Shown here: positions 45,204 through 58,892 of the stretch, in pieces
How positions within the stretch are numbered: the stretch's first letter is position 1
Layout of the letters: each line of letters begins with the position of its first letter
DNA from: Hemileia vastatrix
Taxonomy: Eukaryota; Basidiomycota; Pucciniomycetes; Pucciniales; Zaghouaniaceae
Assembly: GCA_030280995.1 (NCBI GenBank)
Contig: JASXTE010000010.1
Location: 25,607,823-25,671,822 of the forward strand
Length of the DNA: 64,000 nt
Reading direction: 5' to 3'
Notes under the pieces: generated by a model
The model's database searches: none
What the model saw: the letters and a program-made list of their open reading frames with translations, nothing else
Told to the model about the DNA's origin: nothing
Program-made: the position numbers and the translations under genes

Positions 45204-48182
45204 AGCAATTGGTTTATTATGGGAAATGATATTTTAACAATGTTTGGTGTGAAACTGGACCCAGCAAATAATTGCTTTACATTAGGAATGAATGGGAAAA
45301 GAAAATTCAAAATTTCTTCTCCTAAACCTTCTGGGCATTTGTTGAAATCTTGTAACTCACTCACCCAATGTAAAGGTAGAACAACAACTGAAATGGATGA
45401 TTTATTACATGAAATAAATACCGCTTCTTTTGGTGATCATTTAACTAATGAACAAAAGGATTCTATTGTTGCCTCTATTACCTCTTTCCCTATGGCTTTT
45501 GCTCATGGTTCTCATGTCTTGGGAATTGTTCAGGAAGAGATGAAAATTACCTTATCCTGTAATTTGAGTGATATTCCTCCTTCCCTTAAGAAAAAACCAT
45601 ATCCTGCTTCTCCATCAAAAAGAAAAGATATTGAAGATAATATTGAAACATTATTGAAAATGAATATCATTGGGAAAGTGGATGTCACCCCCAAATATTG
45701 TGTCATCTCCCCAGTCTTAATTTCTTATGAAAAAGATAAGGCTAGATTATGTGGAGATTACAGAGCTTTAAATACTTATACTGTTGATGATATTTATCCT
45801 TTACCCAGAATTAATTCAATACATGCTACCTTGCAAGGTGCAAAATTTATTAGTTGTCTGGATGGTAATAAAGGTTATCATCAAGTTCCAGTTGAGAAAA
45901 ATTCTCAAAATTTTTTGCTTATTGCTACTCATATGGGAATATATAAGTATGTTAGGATGCCATTTGGCCCTAAAAATGCTCCTTCAGTTTTCCAAAAAGT
46001 CATGGATAACACTTTCCATCAAGAAATTATTGAAGGTTGGCTCATGGTTTATATTGATGATATTATTGTTTTTTCTAAAACTTTTGATGAACATATGATT
46101 CACTTAAATAGAGTTTTCCAAAAAATGGATGAAATCAATATGACCTTATCTTTAAAAAAGTGTAAATTTGGTTTTCAATCTTTGAAAGTCCTTGGCCATG
46201 TTGTGTCAGGCTTACAAATTTGTGTAGACCATAATAAAGTTGCTGCCATTCAAAATGTGAAAGCACCAACTTCTGTAAGAGAAATACAAAGTTTTTTAGG
46301 TATGTGTGGCTATTATAGACAATATATTAAAAATTATCAGGTCATAGCCTTGCCTCTTACAAAACTAACCAGAAAAGATGTTGCTTTTCTCTGGAATGAT
46401 GACTGTCAAAAAGCTTTTAATACATTGAAAAATTGCTTAATGTCAGCCCCTATATTGGCTCTTCCAGATTTTAACAAGCCATTTGTACTTTATACAGATG
46501 CTAGCTTTATTGGTCTGGGTGCTGCCCTTCACCAAAAGCAAATTATTAATGATAAATCCTCAGAGGTTGTAATTTGTTATATTTCAAGAACCTTAAGAAA
46601 TAGTAAATTGAAATATGGTGCCACTCAATTGGAGTGCTTAGCAGTTGTTTGGGCTCTTGAGAAACTTCATTACTACTTGGATGACCAAAAATTTGAGTTG
46701 GTAACTGACTGTAGTGCTGTGAAATCTCTCTTAAACCTCAAAACACCTAACAGACATATGTTCAGGTGGCAACTTGCTGTTCAGGAATACAGAGGAAGGA
46801 TGACTATTATCCACAGAGCTGGAAATGTTCACTCTAATGTTGATATGCTCTCCAGATTGCCTCTGCCAAATAATGACTCCAATCCTGCTTATGTACCTGA
46901 GGATGACACTGTTCATATACATGGTATATTTATAGTTGACATGGAAGAAGAGTTATTACAGTTAATACTGGATTCATATGATAAAGATTCTGACTTAAAT
47001 AAATTAGTTACTATTTTGAATGATCCTAAGAATGCTTCAATTCAAGCATTAATAAAAACTCTTCCTGCAAAATACCAAAATGCTTTAAATAAAGGAAAGT
47101 TTTCTATTGAAGATGGTTATATTTATTATAGAAGGAAGCTTACCAATGTAATTGTTATTCCTCCTTCAATGAAAGAAACTATCCTCAAACTTTGTCATGA
47201 TGACATATTAGCTGGTCATTTTGATCTTGAAAAAACATTGATTAGAATCAAAAACACTGCATGGTGGGCTAATATGTCTGAAGACACAAAATTATATGTT
47301 GAATCTTGTGATTCCTGCCAAAAATCTAAAAAGTTAACAGGCAAGAGAGCAGGGTTATTACAACATATTGAAGCACCTAGTGCTCCCTGGCAAATCATTA
47401 ATATGGATTTTGTCACTGGTCTCCCTGTTGCAGGTAAAGACAGCTTTAACTCTTGTTGGGTAATAGTTGATAGATTCACAAAAATGTGCAAATTTATTCC
47501 AACCCACAAAGATGTATCCACCAAAGAATTAGCTTTCTTATGGTGGTCTTACATGTTTAATATTATTGGTTTTCCAAAAGCCATTATCTCTGATAGGGAT
47601 CCAAAATTCACTTCTGAGTTTTGGACCTCTTTGATGGATATTTGTGGCTGTGAGTTAAAATTATCTACAGCTCACCATCCTCAGACTGATGGTCTAGCTG
47701 AAAGAATGATTCAAACTCTGGAAGATATGATTAGAAGGTATTGTGCCTTTGGTTTAGAATATAAAGATAATGACAGATTTACTCATGATTGGGTCACTCT
47801 TTTGCCTGGTCTTGAATTTGCATATAATAGCACTGTTCATTCTGTCACTGAGAAAAAGCCTTTTGAGCTTTGGTTAGGTTATGTCCCAAACACTCCTGCT
47901 CAGATTCTCAATAATAAATTACCTAAGTTGGAACTACATCCTGGTGTTAAATCTTTTATGCAAATGCAACAGCTATGCAGAAAACATGCTCAGAGTTGTA
48001 TTGATAAAGCATTTGAATATGAAAAGAAAAGATGGGATAAATCCCATAAAGAATACACATTTAACAAGGGTGATGAAGTGTTGATCTCTACTGTCCATTT
48101 CAATTTACAAGGTAACCACAAATTAAAAGATCCTTTTGTAGGACCATTTGTTGTTAAAAAATGGTTGGTGATAATGCAGTAG
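45204..48182 (+). pseudogene. Gypsy-B Pol of G5: protease end, RT, RNase H, integrase
   Basis: Open for about 990 codons after C6: C-terminal part of the protease (WFIMGNDILTMFG), RT with YIDD at 46050-46061, RNase H (YTDASFIGLG), integrase HHCC (HDDILAGHF, CDSCQK) and the integrase DDE core. Tyr is kept where G1 and G3 have a TAA in RNase H. A one-base deletion near 48165 (TTAAAAAATGG versus TTAAAAGAATGG in G1) ends the frame just after the GPY/F-like segment. The open frame extends upstream to an ATG at 45156 contributed by the Copia LTR, making a 1,008-codon fused ORF. Confidence 0.93.
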
Positions 48183-48490
48183 AAGTTGTATTGTATTCTC
48201 CATATGATAGGAAACATCCTGTCTTTCCCATTTCTTTGCTTAAACCTTATACTTCCAACAGTGACTTATTTCCAAAAAGAAGAGGAAGACCTAAGAAGAA
48301 CCCTCAGGAAGTCACAGAAACAGCAGAAATTGATAAAATTCTCAATGATAGAATTATCACTTCTGAAAGAGGTACTGAATATTTATTGAGATATAAGAAC
48401 AAATCATCTGAACATGATGCATGGATACCTGGCAAAGAAATTTCAAATCTGCCTGCTCTGTTGAAAAAATACAAAAAGAAAAAATCTTAG
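48161..48490 (+). pseudogene. Gypsy-B chromodomain C-terminus of G5
   Basis: 109 codons after the frameshift: a basic KRRGRPKKNP segment, then the chromodomain (EYLLRYKNKSSEHDAWIP) and a Lys-rich end. Chromodomains on Gypsy integrases bind histone marks and bias integration; that function is known for chromoviruses and inferred here. Confidence 0.9.
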
Positions 48491-48523
48491 CATTTTTTTA
48501 TTGTTTTTTTTAGAGTGAGGGAG

Positions 48524-49667
48524 TGTCAGCCAGGCTATTCCAGGAGTCCAGTAAATGATATATAAATTATAAAACCTTAAAGAGTGGGTAAAACTTGTAT
48601 TTAATGAATATAACTTAATATTTTATTACATAATGAAATTATATAAGAATTTTATTATGTACAAATGTTACATTAAACTTATTGGTTATATATATTTTTA
48701 TATACAATTAAATTGAGCATAATATAATATATTCTACAAATAATGGCGCATTTTTATATATTTAATAATTATCAATTTATATTTAATTAATTAAAAACCA
48801 TATATTATAATTACAAGTGTAAATTTGATTTATAATATATTTAAATTAATTACTTAAATTTATATATTAACTAATACCTCTCATATGACACTAAACAATT
48901 ATTAAGGACGCTTCTTTTGACCCTTAATTGTGTTAGAAAAAACAAATAATTTAATTTGAACTAAATTGAGATTAATTGATTGTTTTGTTGCGTCAAATTA
49001 TTTTTTTGTTTCACTTAAAATGTTCTCTAATCAGGATGGACCATCTGTTGGGAATTATATTTCTCATAGTTCCTATGTTTCCACTCTTGTTTAGTTATTT
49101 ACTATTGTCACTTACTGATTTGGGGATTAATGGCGGGGAAATTGGATTCTTAATTGGGCTTTTAATTAATTGTTTCATGTTTTTCTCTATATTGTTATGT
49201 TTCATTTACTCTTTTTGATATATTTGTTTTATTCCTTTCTAATCATTGTATTTACTGATATAGTAGCGCTTCAGAGGACCCATTGCCTATAAAAGGGCCT
49301 TGGATAATCCCCTGTAGCCTTATCACTTATTATACACTCAACAATTTAAATACAATTTTTATATTACGTTTATATTCTTTTTATTAGTAATAAAAATCTA
49401 ATTAAAATTTTATATAACAATTTAAAGGTTGCTTTAAGTCTGATAGTAATTATTTTGGTTGCCGCGCAGAACTCTTACTTAAAATAATATTAATATTAAT
49501 AAAACCAAGTTGTTGTCACCTCCCAGCTCACTTATCGTTGTTTTTCTCTCAATAAATTAAATAATTCTATTAAATTTTATTTTTTTTATTACCCATACCT
49601 TTTTTCCTCCTTCTCCTCCTCTCATTCCTCGTTCCATTTTCCCCTTCTTCTAGACGACCAGCCGACA
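48524..49667 (+). repeat. Gypsy-B 3' LTR of G5
   Basis: 1,144 bp, TGTCAGCC to CAGCCGACA, TATA box at 49288-49294. It is followed directly by Copia-A LTR sequence starting ATTCT. Confidence 0.95.
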
Positions 49668-50176
49668 ATTCTCTTTATCCCTTCCACTGCTTCTTCCTGT
49701 CCACTGCTTTCCCTTTTGGCCGCATCTGACAGTCTTTGCACTGTGTGGGGAGAATAGAGTCTTTTGTCCAGGTTCTTTCCTTTTCTTTTCTGTTATCTTT
49801 TCTCTGATTCTTTTAGTCCTAACCACAGCAGCTCACACTTGTGTCCCTTATAGTTTTAGCACACGCTTTGTTGTAGTTACTTGTTGTTGTAAGGTGCACA
49901 GTTGCTGATTGACCTGTGTTTAGGTATGTTTGTTTTTGCAATGATATCCAAATCTTTTTTCTTTCTCTTTCTCTCTATTCTCTTTATCCCTTCCACTGCT
50001 TCTTCCTGTCCACTGCTTTCCCTTTTGGCCGCATCTGACAGTCTTTGCACTGTGTGGGGAGAATAGAGTCTTTTGTCCAGTTTTAGCACACGCTTTGTTG
50101 TAGTTACTTGTTGTTGTAAGGTGCACAGTTGCTGATTGACCTGTGTTTAGCTTTCCTTTGTGCTAAAACTTCTACA
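49668..50176 (+). repeat. Copia-A 5' LTR of C7, right part
   Basis: LTR sequence from inside unit X (ATTCTCTTTATCCC) to CTTCTACA, long form with both units. G5 had inserted into this LTR; the left part is not in the window. Confidence 0.93.
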
Positions 50177-50531
50177 GGTTATGGGCCCAGTTGCCTAAAG
50201 CACCTCTCTCAAGATTACTTACAACAAAACCGCTTACTGGACAATAAAACAGCCTTTTTTCTCTCAGATTTTGGATCATCCTCTTCACATCTCATCTTCT
50301 TTCTCTCCAAATCTTTGCTGTTGACTCGACCAAATCATGGCCTCCAATCAGGATTCAAGTAAGGTTATGGTCACCCCTCTCACTGACGAATCCTATGACA
50401 CCTGGGAACACATTATGCGTCTTCACTTTGAAGTTCTGGATCTTTTTGGCATTGTTTCTGGACAAGTCCCTGCCCCTGTTCCTCACAATGATGGTTCACC
50501 TTCAGACGCTGAAATCAAAGCTCAACTTGCT
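50177..50531 (+). pseudogene. Copia-A C7 leader and first 65 codons of gag
   Basis: PBS at 50177-50190, leader, ATG 50337 and the gag start through KAQLA, cut by reverse LTR L8. The host flank at the cut is TTGCT (50527-50531). Confidence 0.92.
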
Positions 50532-51278
50532 TGTAGAAGTTTTAGCACAGAGGAAAGCTAAACACAGGTCAATCAGCAACTGTGCACCTTACAACAACAA
50601 GTAACTACAACAAAGCGTGTGCTAAAACTGGACAAAAGACTCTATTCTCCCCACACAGTGCAAAGACTGTCAGATGCGGCCAAAAGGGAAAGCAGTGGAC
50701 AGGAAGAAGCAGTGGAAGGGATAAAGAGAATAGAGAGAAAGAGAAAGAAAAAGATTTGGATTTCATTGCAAAAACAAACATACCTAAACACAGGTCAATC
50801 AGCAACTGTGCACCTTACAACAACAAGTAACTACAACAAAGCGTGTGCTAAAACTATAAGGGACACAAGTGTGAGCTGCTGTGGTTAGGACTAAAAGAAT
50901 CAGAGAAAAGATAACAGAAAAGAAAAGGAAAGAACCTGGACAAAAGACTCTATTCTCCCCACACAGTGCAAAGACTGTCAGATGCGGCCAAAAGGGAAAG
51001 CAGTGGACAGGAAGAAGCAGTGGAAGGGATAAAGAGAATAGAGAGAAAGAGAAAGAAAAAGATTTGGATGGGGAAAACGGAAATGGCAAAGAGAGGGCTC
51101 ATTATATGACAAAGTCCACCATCCAAAACAATAGAAACTAACACGACGTCGACAAAACTACTAAACTACAATACAGAAAAAGAGACAGGTTCACATCCAA
51201 GGAAAAAGTTCCCAGCCGGGGAAAAGATTCACACTCCAGGTAAAGAAACACGTCCTCGAGGTCCAGAATCAATACATT
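50532..51278 (-). repeat. Copia-A LTR L8, interrupted by C8
   Basis: 747 bp of a reverse long-form LTR, starting TGTAGAAG and cut at AATACATT. The missing 169 bases should lie to the right of the nested stack, beyond the window. It is either a solo LTR or the 3' LTR of another reverse element. Confidence 0.92.
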
Positions 51279-52194
51279 TGTAGAAGTTTTAGCACAGAGG
51301 AAAGCTAAACACAGGTCAATCAGCAACTGTGCACCTTACAACAACAAGTAACTACAACAAAGCGTGTGCTAAAACTGGACAAAAGACTCTATTCTCCCCA
51401 CACAGTGCAAAGACTGTCAGATGCGGCCAAAAGGGAAAGCAGTGGACAGGAAGAAGCAGTGGAAGGGATAAAGAGAATAGAGAGAAAGAGAAAGAAAAAG
51501 ATTTGGATTTCATTGCAAAAACAAACATACCTAAACACAGGTCAATCAGCAACTGTGCACCTTACAACAACAAGTAACTACAACAAAGCGTGTGCTAAAA
51601 CTATAAGGGACACAAGTGTGAGCTGCTGTGGTTAGGACTAAAAGAATCAGAGAAAAGATAACAGAAAAGAAAAGGAAAGAACCTGGACAAAAGACTCTAT
51701 TCTCCCCACACAGTGCAAAGACTGTCAGATGCGGCCAAAAGGGAAAGCAGTGGACAGGAAGAAGCAGTGGAAGGGATAAAGAGAATAGAGAGAAAGAGAA
51801 AGAAAAAGATTTGGATGGGGAAAACGGAAATGGCAAAGAGAGGGCTCATTATATGACAAAGTCCACCATCCAAAACAATAGAAACTAACACGACGTCGAC
51901 AAAACTACTAAACTACAATACAGAAAAAGAGACAGGTTCACATCCAAGGAAAAAGTTCCCAGCCGGGGAAAAGATTCACACTCCAGGTAAAGAAACACGT
52001 CCTCGAGGTCCAGAATCAATACATTGACTCCGGGTGGGAAAGAAATGTTGTTCTTGATGCTGGAGCTCGTATCTTTGAAGTTCCTCGGCGGAAAAGGTCA
52101 GGAAAAGAGGATATGAGCAAGGAGAATGACTTGAGACGATGGTAAGAAGCTGGAGTAAGGAATGGGTCAGGTATTAGAGGCAGAAATTTCAACA
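51279..52194 (-). repeat. Copia-A 3' LTR of C8
   Basis: 916-bp reverse LTR from TGTAGAAG to TTTCAACA, inserted in L8 after ACATT (51274-51278), followed by the polypurine-tract complement. Confidence 0.95.
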
Positions 52195-55100
52195 CCCCCC
52201 CTTAATACCAGACCCATGAGTTTGAGGAGATAAGACAGCTTGACTTTTCCTAAAGATTTTGTAAGAAGATCAGCCACCATGTGTTCAGTTGAAATGTGTT
52301 GAAGCTGAAAATGATTTTTGTTGATGCTTTCAGTAATCCAACAAAGTTGAGTGTCCACATGTTTTGATCTTTGACGGTATCTGAGTGAATCCTTGCATTG
52401 TGAAATGGAACTGGCATTGTCAGCAAGGATTAAAGGTGAAGGTGACTTAGGAATATTGAAGGAAGTAAGTAATTTAGTCAGCCAGATTGCTTCACATCCA
52501 GCATCCACAATGCCTCTGAACTCAGCTTCAGTACTAGAGATAGTGACGACTTGCTGCTTTTTAGAACTCCAGGAAATAGCTCCTCCATTGAGTATGGCAA
52601 CATACCCTCCAGTTGAGCGCCTGGTATCAGGATCCCCAGCATAATCAGTGTCAGAGTAAATAAGAGGACAGAGTGATGGATGATTTGGAATTGGGCATTT
52701 TCCTCCAAAAGTGAGAGATGATGATGAAGTGGCACGCAGATATCTGAAAGTGTGTTTGACAGCAAGCCAGTGTTTGATACCTGGTTCAATGAGATGTTGA
52801 GATAATGCACCAACTGCAAAAGAGAGATCAGGTCTTGTTGCAACAGACAAATAGTTGAGTGCACCAATAGCAGAGCGGTAATTGATTTTCAGAGCATTGA
52901 ATTCAGCAATTTCTTCACTGGTTGCTTTGACAGGATAATCATTTGGGGATAAGGGAGTGAGACAGGGATTACAGTTGGCCATATTCCAGTTGGACAAAAC
53001 TTTTTCAGCATAAGAATCTTGTGATAAAGAAAGAGTACGTGCTGTTCTGTTCCTGGTGAGACGCATTCCCAAAATCCAAGTGGCAGGACCAAGATCATCC
53101 ATCTCAAATTCAGTTTTGATTTTGTCTTTGAACCAAAGAAAATGATTACCAGTAATGACCATATCATCAACATGAAGATAAATGATACAGATTTGTGATT
53201 TGTTTCTCCAAACATACACACACTGATCACACTTAAGGGGGGAGAAGTTGAGCTTGCACAAGTAGTCATTTATACGTGAATTCCAGCAAAAGGGAGCTTG
53301 TTTGATGCCATAAAGAGGACGCAACAATTGGCAAACTTTACCTTCATTTCCAGCAGTTAGTGTTCCTTCAGGTTGTTCCATATAAACAGTTTCATTTAAG
53401 TTTCCCTGGAGAAAAGCTGCCACTACATCCATTTGATGAACATCCCAGTCAAAATAAGCTGCTAAAGAAAGAATGGTCCTGAGAGAAGTGATCCGTCCAG
53501 TGGGTGCAAAAGTTTCATGAAAATCTATTCCTAGGATTTGAGAATATCCTTTTGCTACACAACGGGCTTTGAACTTGGAAACACCACCATCAGCATTAGG
53601 TTTAACCCTGAAAACCCACCTGCAGCCAATTACATTAGCTTTTTCAGGCCTGGGGACAATTTTCCAAGTGTTACAACGCTGAAGTGCTTGATGTTCATGT
53701 TTCACAGCCTCTGCCCATTCTGCTGAATATTTGGAATAGATTGCTTGCTTATAACACTGGGGTTCAGGAATTTCATGAGCTAGCAAGGGAGCTTCTAGAG
53801 AGAAAGCAAAGGCATTTGCTGCATATAACCCAAGAGGGTCAGGAGAATCAGAGTAGGAATCATGTTGATAATGATCATAATAAATCTGACGTAAATGTTC
53901 AGGAGTGGATGTTTCAGCTGAAGAGTTGTCAGAATAACTGGGGGATTGTGATGAGGGAACATAATCAGGATCTGCTGGATTGTCTGGCTCAATTGATGAA
54001 TATGATGGATCAGATTGACTGGAACCTTCTTCATCTGGGACATTGGAATGAGGTAATCTTGTTAAGTGGCCAGGTGAAGGACAAGGAGTTGAATTAGAAG
54101 GTGTGCCGGACATGTGAAAATCAGAGGAAGAAGAAGAAGAAGGAGAATTATCTTCAGAATGTGAATCAGAAATGTTTCCTGAGGATGGATCATGAGTTGG
54201 AGACTCAGAAGGAGATTGAGCTGGAGAAAAGGAAAGTCCAGGTGTTGGAAGTGGTTGACTGTCATGAATTTGATCTGGAATTTGCTTCATCAGTTGTGAC
54301 CATTGAGGGCGCTTAAATCTGGAGTCAAGAAAGGGGAAGAAATTTTCATTGAAGGCCACAGATTTGGCAATAACAATCTTTTTAAGCTCAAGATCCCAAA
54401 CACGATAATTTGTTGTTCCAACTTCATATCCAAGCATGACACACTTTCTGGCATTAGCTGAAAACTTTCCAGGACGTTGATGTTTATCAAGAAAAGCATA
54501 GCAAGCACAACCAAAAACTCTGAGGTGTGAGACTCTGGGTTTGGATTTATTCCAGGCTTCAAAAGGAGTTGATTTGTTTTGAAGAGCTTTGGTTGGTAAT
54601 CTGTTTTCAAGATATACTGCTGTTTTAACTGCTTCAGACCATAGGTGAATTGGTGCATTAGAATGAAACATCATGGTTTTGGATTTTTCAGTGGTAATAC
54701 GGTTTCCTCTCTCAGAAATTGGATTTTGTTGGGGAGTGTAAGGAGCCGTAACTTGAAGAGCAATGCCATGTTGTTTAAGAAAGTTGACCAGACTAGAGTT
54801 GATATACTCACCACCACCGTCACAAACAAGCTTTTTGATTTTGAAGCCAGATTGCAGCTCTACAGATGCCTTGTATTCCAAGAAATATTTGAATACTTGG
54901 GCTTTTGAGGAAAGAAGGTAAACATGACGGTATGAAGTGGCCTGATCAGTGAACTTAAGGTAATACTGAGAACCATCAAAAGAAGGAGGTTGAATTTTCC
55001 CAGATAAATCCGTGTGGATAACTTCAAGAGGATTTTTGGCAACAGGCAACTGGCCAGGAAAGGAAGCATGGGTTTGTTTACCCAACACACACGGTTCACA

Positions 55101-56251
55101 AAAATGCATTTCAGAATCAGACAAACTAGAACTAGATACATCAGATGCCATTCCATTAAAAAGTTTTTGAATATATGGGGCGTATGGATGTCCTAATCTG
55201 TTGTGCCAGAGAGTTAGAGACTGACTTGAAGCTTTTGCATAAAGAGCTGAGGAATTAGGGGGAGACATGCCTTGTGGAACCACAGAAACTTCAAATAATG
55301 AATTGGAGATGACTCCTCCCATATAATTCTTTCCATTACGTGAAATAATGAAGTTTGATGTAGGATTAACTGGTGCAGGGATGAGAAGACAACCAGTTCT
55401 CCAAAGACGTCCCAGGGAGATGAGATTCCTTCCAAGATCAGGGACATAAAGAGCATCAGAAAAGAAAACTTTTCCTTCCATTCCTCCAGAAGCAGCAACA
55501 GTTCCTTTTCCAGTTGCATAGATTGATTTCCCAATACCAGCAAGTTGAATTCGAATGTTGACAGGTTGAAAGGTGATGAAACTGTCTCTGTTGTTAAACA
55601 TATGACAGCTGGCCCCAGAATCAATAATTGGAGAAAGGTTTGAGGAATGAGAAGCCATGGAAGCAGAAGCGTTGATAATGCAGTCAGAATTTGATTTTTC
55701 AGACAAGCAGGCAACAGCTGTAAAAAGAAATTCTTCATCAGAAGGGAAGACAAAAGCACAATTGGCCGTGACATCAGGTTGTTCTTCCTGAGGAGGGGGA
55801 ACAGGAGTTGCTTTGTTGGAATTGTCCTTTGATGGGGCAGCTGAGTTGGCTTGGTTCTTCTTGGGACGCAATTCAGGATGTTGAACAAAGCAATGATTGT
55901 CATCATGTCCAACATTTTGACCATGAACAGAACATGAGAGTTTGCTGCGTGCCTTGGATTTGGATGATTTTGATGATTTGGCTGAGGCAGAGTGAGCATT
56001 GACATTTGACATAGCATTGTGAAATTCATCAACAACTTTGTCATCAGCAGCGTAATCCAGGAAAGAAGATAAAACATCATCCAGATGCAGGTGATCAATT
56101 TCCTGTCTGTCTCTGGTGAGCAAACCACGCCAATGTTTGAAGGAAGGTGGAAGAGTGGCAAAAAAGAGATAAATAAGAATTTCCTGGGGAATGATGAGCC
56201 CAGAACGGATCATATGGAAGTTAATGCCTTTGAATGCATCAACATGAGTTT
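52167..56251 (-). pseudogene. Copia-A Gag-Pol of C8, lacking about the first 134 residues here
   Basis: Open from about residue 135 to 1,494: late Gag, zinc knuckle, protease IIDSGASCHMF, integrase DDE core, RT VDD and RNase H, all intact. The 5' end is cut by LTR L10 within Gag (flank AGTTT, 56247-56251). It shares private residues with C10 (THDPSS in the linker, FITFQP after the protease). The missing start is expected beyond the window. Confidence 0.94.
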
Positions 56252-57167
56252 TGAAGAAGTTTTAGCACAGAGGAAAGCTAAACACAGGTCAATCAGCAAC
56301 TGTGCACCTTACAACAACAAGTAACTACAACAAAGCGTGTGCTAAAACTGGACAAAAGACTCTATTCTCCCCACACAGTGCAAAGACTGTCAGATGCGGC
56401 CAAAAGGGAAAGCAGTGGACAGGAAGAAGCAGTGGAAGGGATAAAGAGAATAGAGAGAAAGAGAAAGAAAAAGATTTGGATTTCATTGCAAAAACAAACA
56501 TACCTAAACACAGGTCAATCAGCAACTGTGCACCTTACAACAACAAGTAACTACAACAAAGCGTGTGCTAAAACTATAAGGGACACAAGTGTGAGCTGCT
56601 GTGGTTAGGACTAAAAGAATCAGAGAAAAGATAACAGAAAAGAAAAGGAAAGAACCTGGACAAAAGACTCTATTCTCCCCACACAGTGCAAAGACTGTCA
56701 GATGCGGCCAAAAGGGAAAGCAGTGGACAGGAAGAAGCAGTGGAAGGGATAAAGAGAATAGAGAGAAAGAGAAAGAAAAAGATTTGGATGGGGAAAACGG
56801 AAATGGCAAAGAGAGGGCTCATTATATGACAAAGTCCACCATCCAAAACAATAGAAACTAACACGACGTCGACAAAACTACTAAACTACAATACAGAAAA
56901 AGAGACAGGTTCACATCCAAGGAAAAAGTTCCCAGCCGGGGAAAAGATTCACACTCCAGGTAAAGAAACACGTCCTCGAGGTCCAGAATCAATACATTGA
57001 CTCCGGGTGGGAAAGAAATGTTGTTCTTGATGCTGGAGCTCGTATCTTTGAAGTTCCTCGGCGGAAAAGGTCAGGAAAAGAGGATATGAGCAAGGAGAAT
57101 GACTTGAGACGATGGTAAGAAGCTGGAGTAAGGAATGGGTCAGGTATTAGAGGCAGAAATTTCAACA
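56252..57167 (-). repeat. Copia-A 3' LTR of C9 (L10)
   Basis: 916-bp reverse LTR from TGAAGAAG to TTTCAACA. Its CTTCTTCA-type terminus links it to C0, C1 and C10 rather than to C6 and C8. Confidence 0.95.
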
Positions 57168-58892
57168 CCCCCCCTTAATACCAGACCCATGAGTTTGAGG
57201 AGATAAGACAGCTTGACTTTTCCTAAAGATTTTGTAAGAAGATCAGCCACCATGTGTTCAGTTGAAATGTGTTGAAGCTGAAAATGATTTTTGTTGATGC
57301 TTTCAGTAATCCAACAAAGTTGAGTGTCCACATGTTTTGATCTTTGACGGTATCTGAGTGAATCCTTGCATTGTGAAATGGAACTGGCATTGTCAGCAAG
57401 GATTAAAGGTGAAGGTGACTTAGGAATATTGAAGGAAGTAAGTAATTTAGTCAGCCAGATTGCTTCACATCCAGCATCCACAATGCCTCTGAACTCAGCT
57501 TCAGTACTAGAGATAGTGACGACTTGCTGCTTTTTAGAACTCCAGGAAATAGCTCCTCCATTGAGTATGGCAACATACCCTCCAGTTGAGCGCCTGGTAT
57601 CAGGATCCCCAGCATAATCAGTGTCAGAGTAAATAAGAGGACAGAGTGATGGATGATTTGGAATTGGGCATTTTCCTCCAAAAGTGAGAGATGATGATGA
57701 AGTGGCACGCAGATATCTGAAAGTGTGTTTGACAGCAAGCCAGTGTTTGATACCTGGTTCAATGAGATGTTGAGATAATGCACCAACTGCAAAAGAGAGA
57801 TCAGGTCTTGTTGCAACAGACAAATAGTTGAGTGCACCAATAGCAGAGCGGTAATTGATTTTCAGAGCATTGAATTCAGCAATTTCTTCACTGGTTGCTT
57901 TGACAGGATAATCATTTGGGGATAAGGGAGTGAGACAGGGATTACAGTTGGCCATATTCCAGTTGGACAAAACTTTTTCAGCATAAGAATCTTGTGATAA
58001 AGAAAGAGTACGTGCTGTTCTGTTCCTGGTGAGACGCATTCCCAAAATCCAAGTGGCAGGACCAAGATCATCCATCTCAAATTCAGTTTTGATTTTGTCT
58101 TTGAACCAAAGAAAATGATTACCAGTAATGACCATATCATCAACATGAAGATAAATGATACAGATTTGTGATTTGTTTCTCCAAACATACACACACTGAT
58201 CACACTTAAGGGGGGAGAAGTTGAGCTTGCACAAGTAGTCATTTATACGTGAATTCCAGCAAAAGGGAGCTTGTTTGATGCCATAAAGAGGACGCAACAA
58301 TTGGCAAACTTTACCTTCATTTCCAGCAGTTAGTGTTCCTTCAGGTTGTTCCATATAAACAGTTTCATTTAAGTTTCCCTGGAGAAAAGCTGCCACTACA
58401 TCCATTTGATGAACATCCCAGTCAAAATAAGCTGCTAAAGAAAGAATGGTCCTGAGAGAAGTGATCCGTCCAGTGGGTGCAAAAGTTTCATGAAAATCTA
58501 TTCCTAGGATTTGAGAATATCCTTTTGCTACACAACGGGCTTTGAACTTGGAAACACCACCATCAGCATTAGGTTTAACCCTGAAAACCCACCTGCAGCC
58601 AATTACATTAGCTTTTTCAGGCCTGGGGACAATTTTCCAAGTGTTACAACGCTGAAGTGCTTGATGTTCATGTTTCACAGCCTCTGCCCATTCTGCTGAA
58701 TATTTGGAATAGATTGCTTGCTTATAACACTGGGGTTCAGGAATTTCATGAGCTAGCAAGGGAGCTTCTAGAGAGAAAGCAAAGGCATTTGCTGCATATA
58801 ACCCAAGAGGGTCAGGAGAATCAGAGTAGGAATCATGTTGATAATGATCATAATAAATCTGACGTAAATGTTCAGGAGTGGATGTTTCAGCT
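57140..58892 (-). pseudogene. Copia-A RT and RNase H half of C9
   Basis: Open from about residue 912 to 1,494: end of the linker, complete RT with VDD and RNase H. It is cut in the linker by forward C10 (flank CAGCT, 58888-58892). Nothing in the frame is damaged apart from the insertion. Confidence 0.94.

Larger units (their letters stand above)
34874..49667 (+). mobile_element. Gypsy-B element G5 (forward, carries nested C6)
   Basis: The 5' LTR is truncated on the left (34874-35171 remain). The internal region 35172-48523 is interrupted by Copia-A C6. The 3' LTR is 48524-49667. The right flank ATTCT lies in a Copia-A LTR; the left flank and TSD are lost. Its polyprotein is the best preserved Gypsy-B copy here, with one frameshift near 48165 apart from the C6 insertion. 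Confidence 0.93.

Noticed and set aside
48161..48490. Separate small chromodomain gene
   Set aside because: It aligns with the C-terminus of integrase in G1 and G3. It is split off by a one-base deletion in G5.
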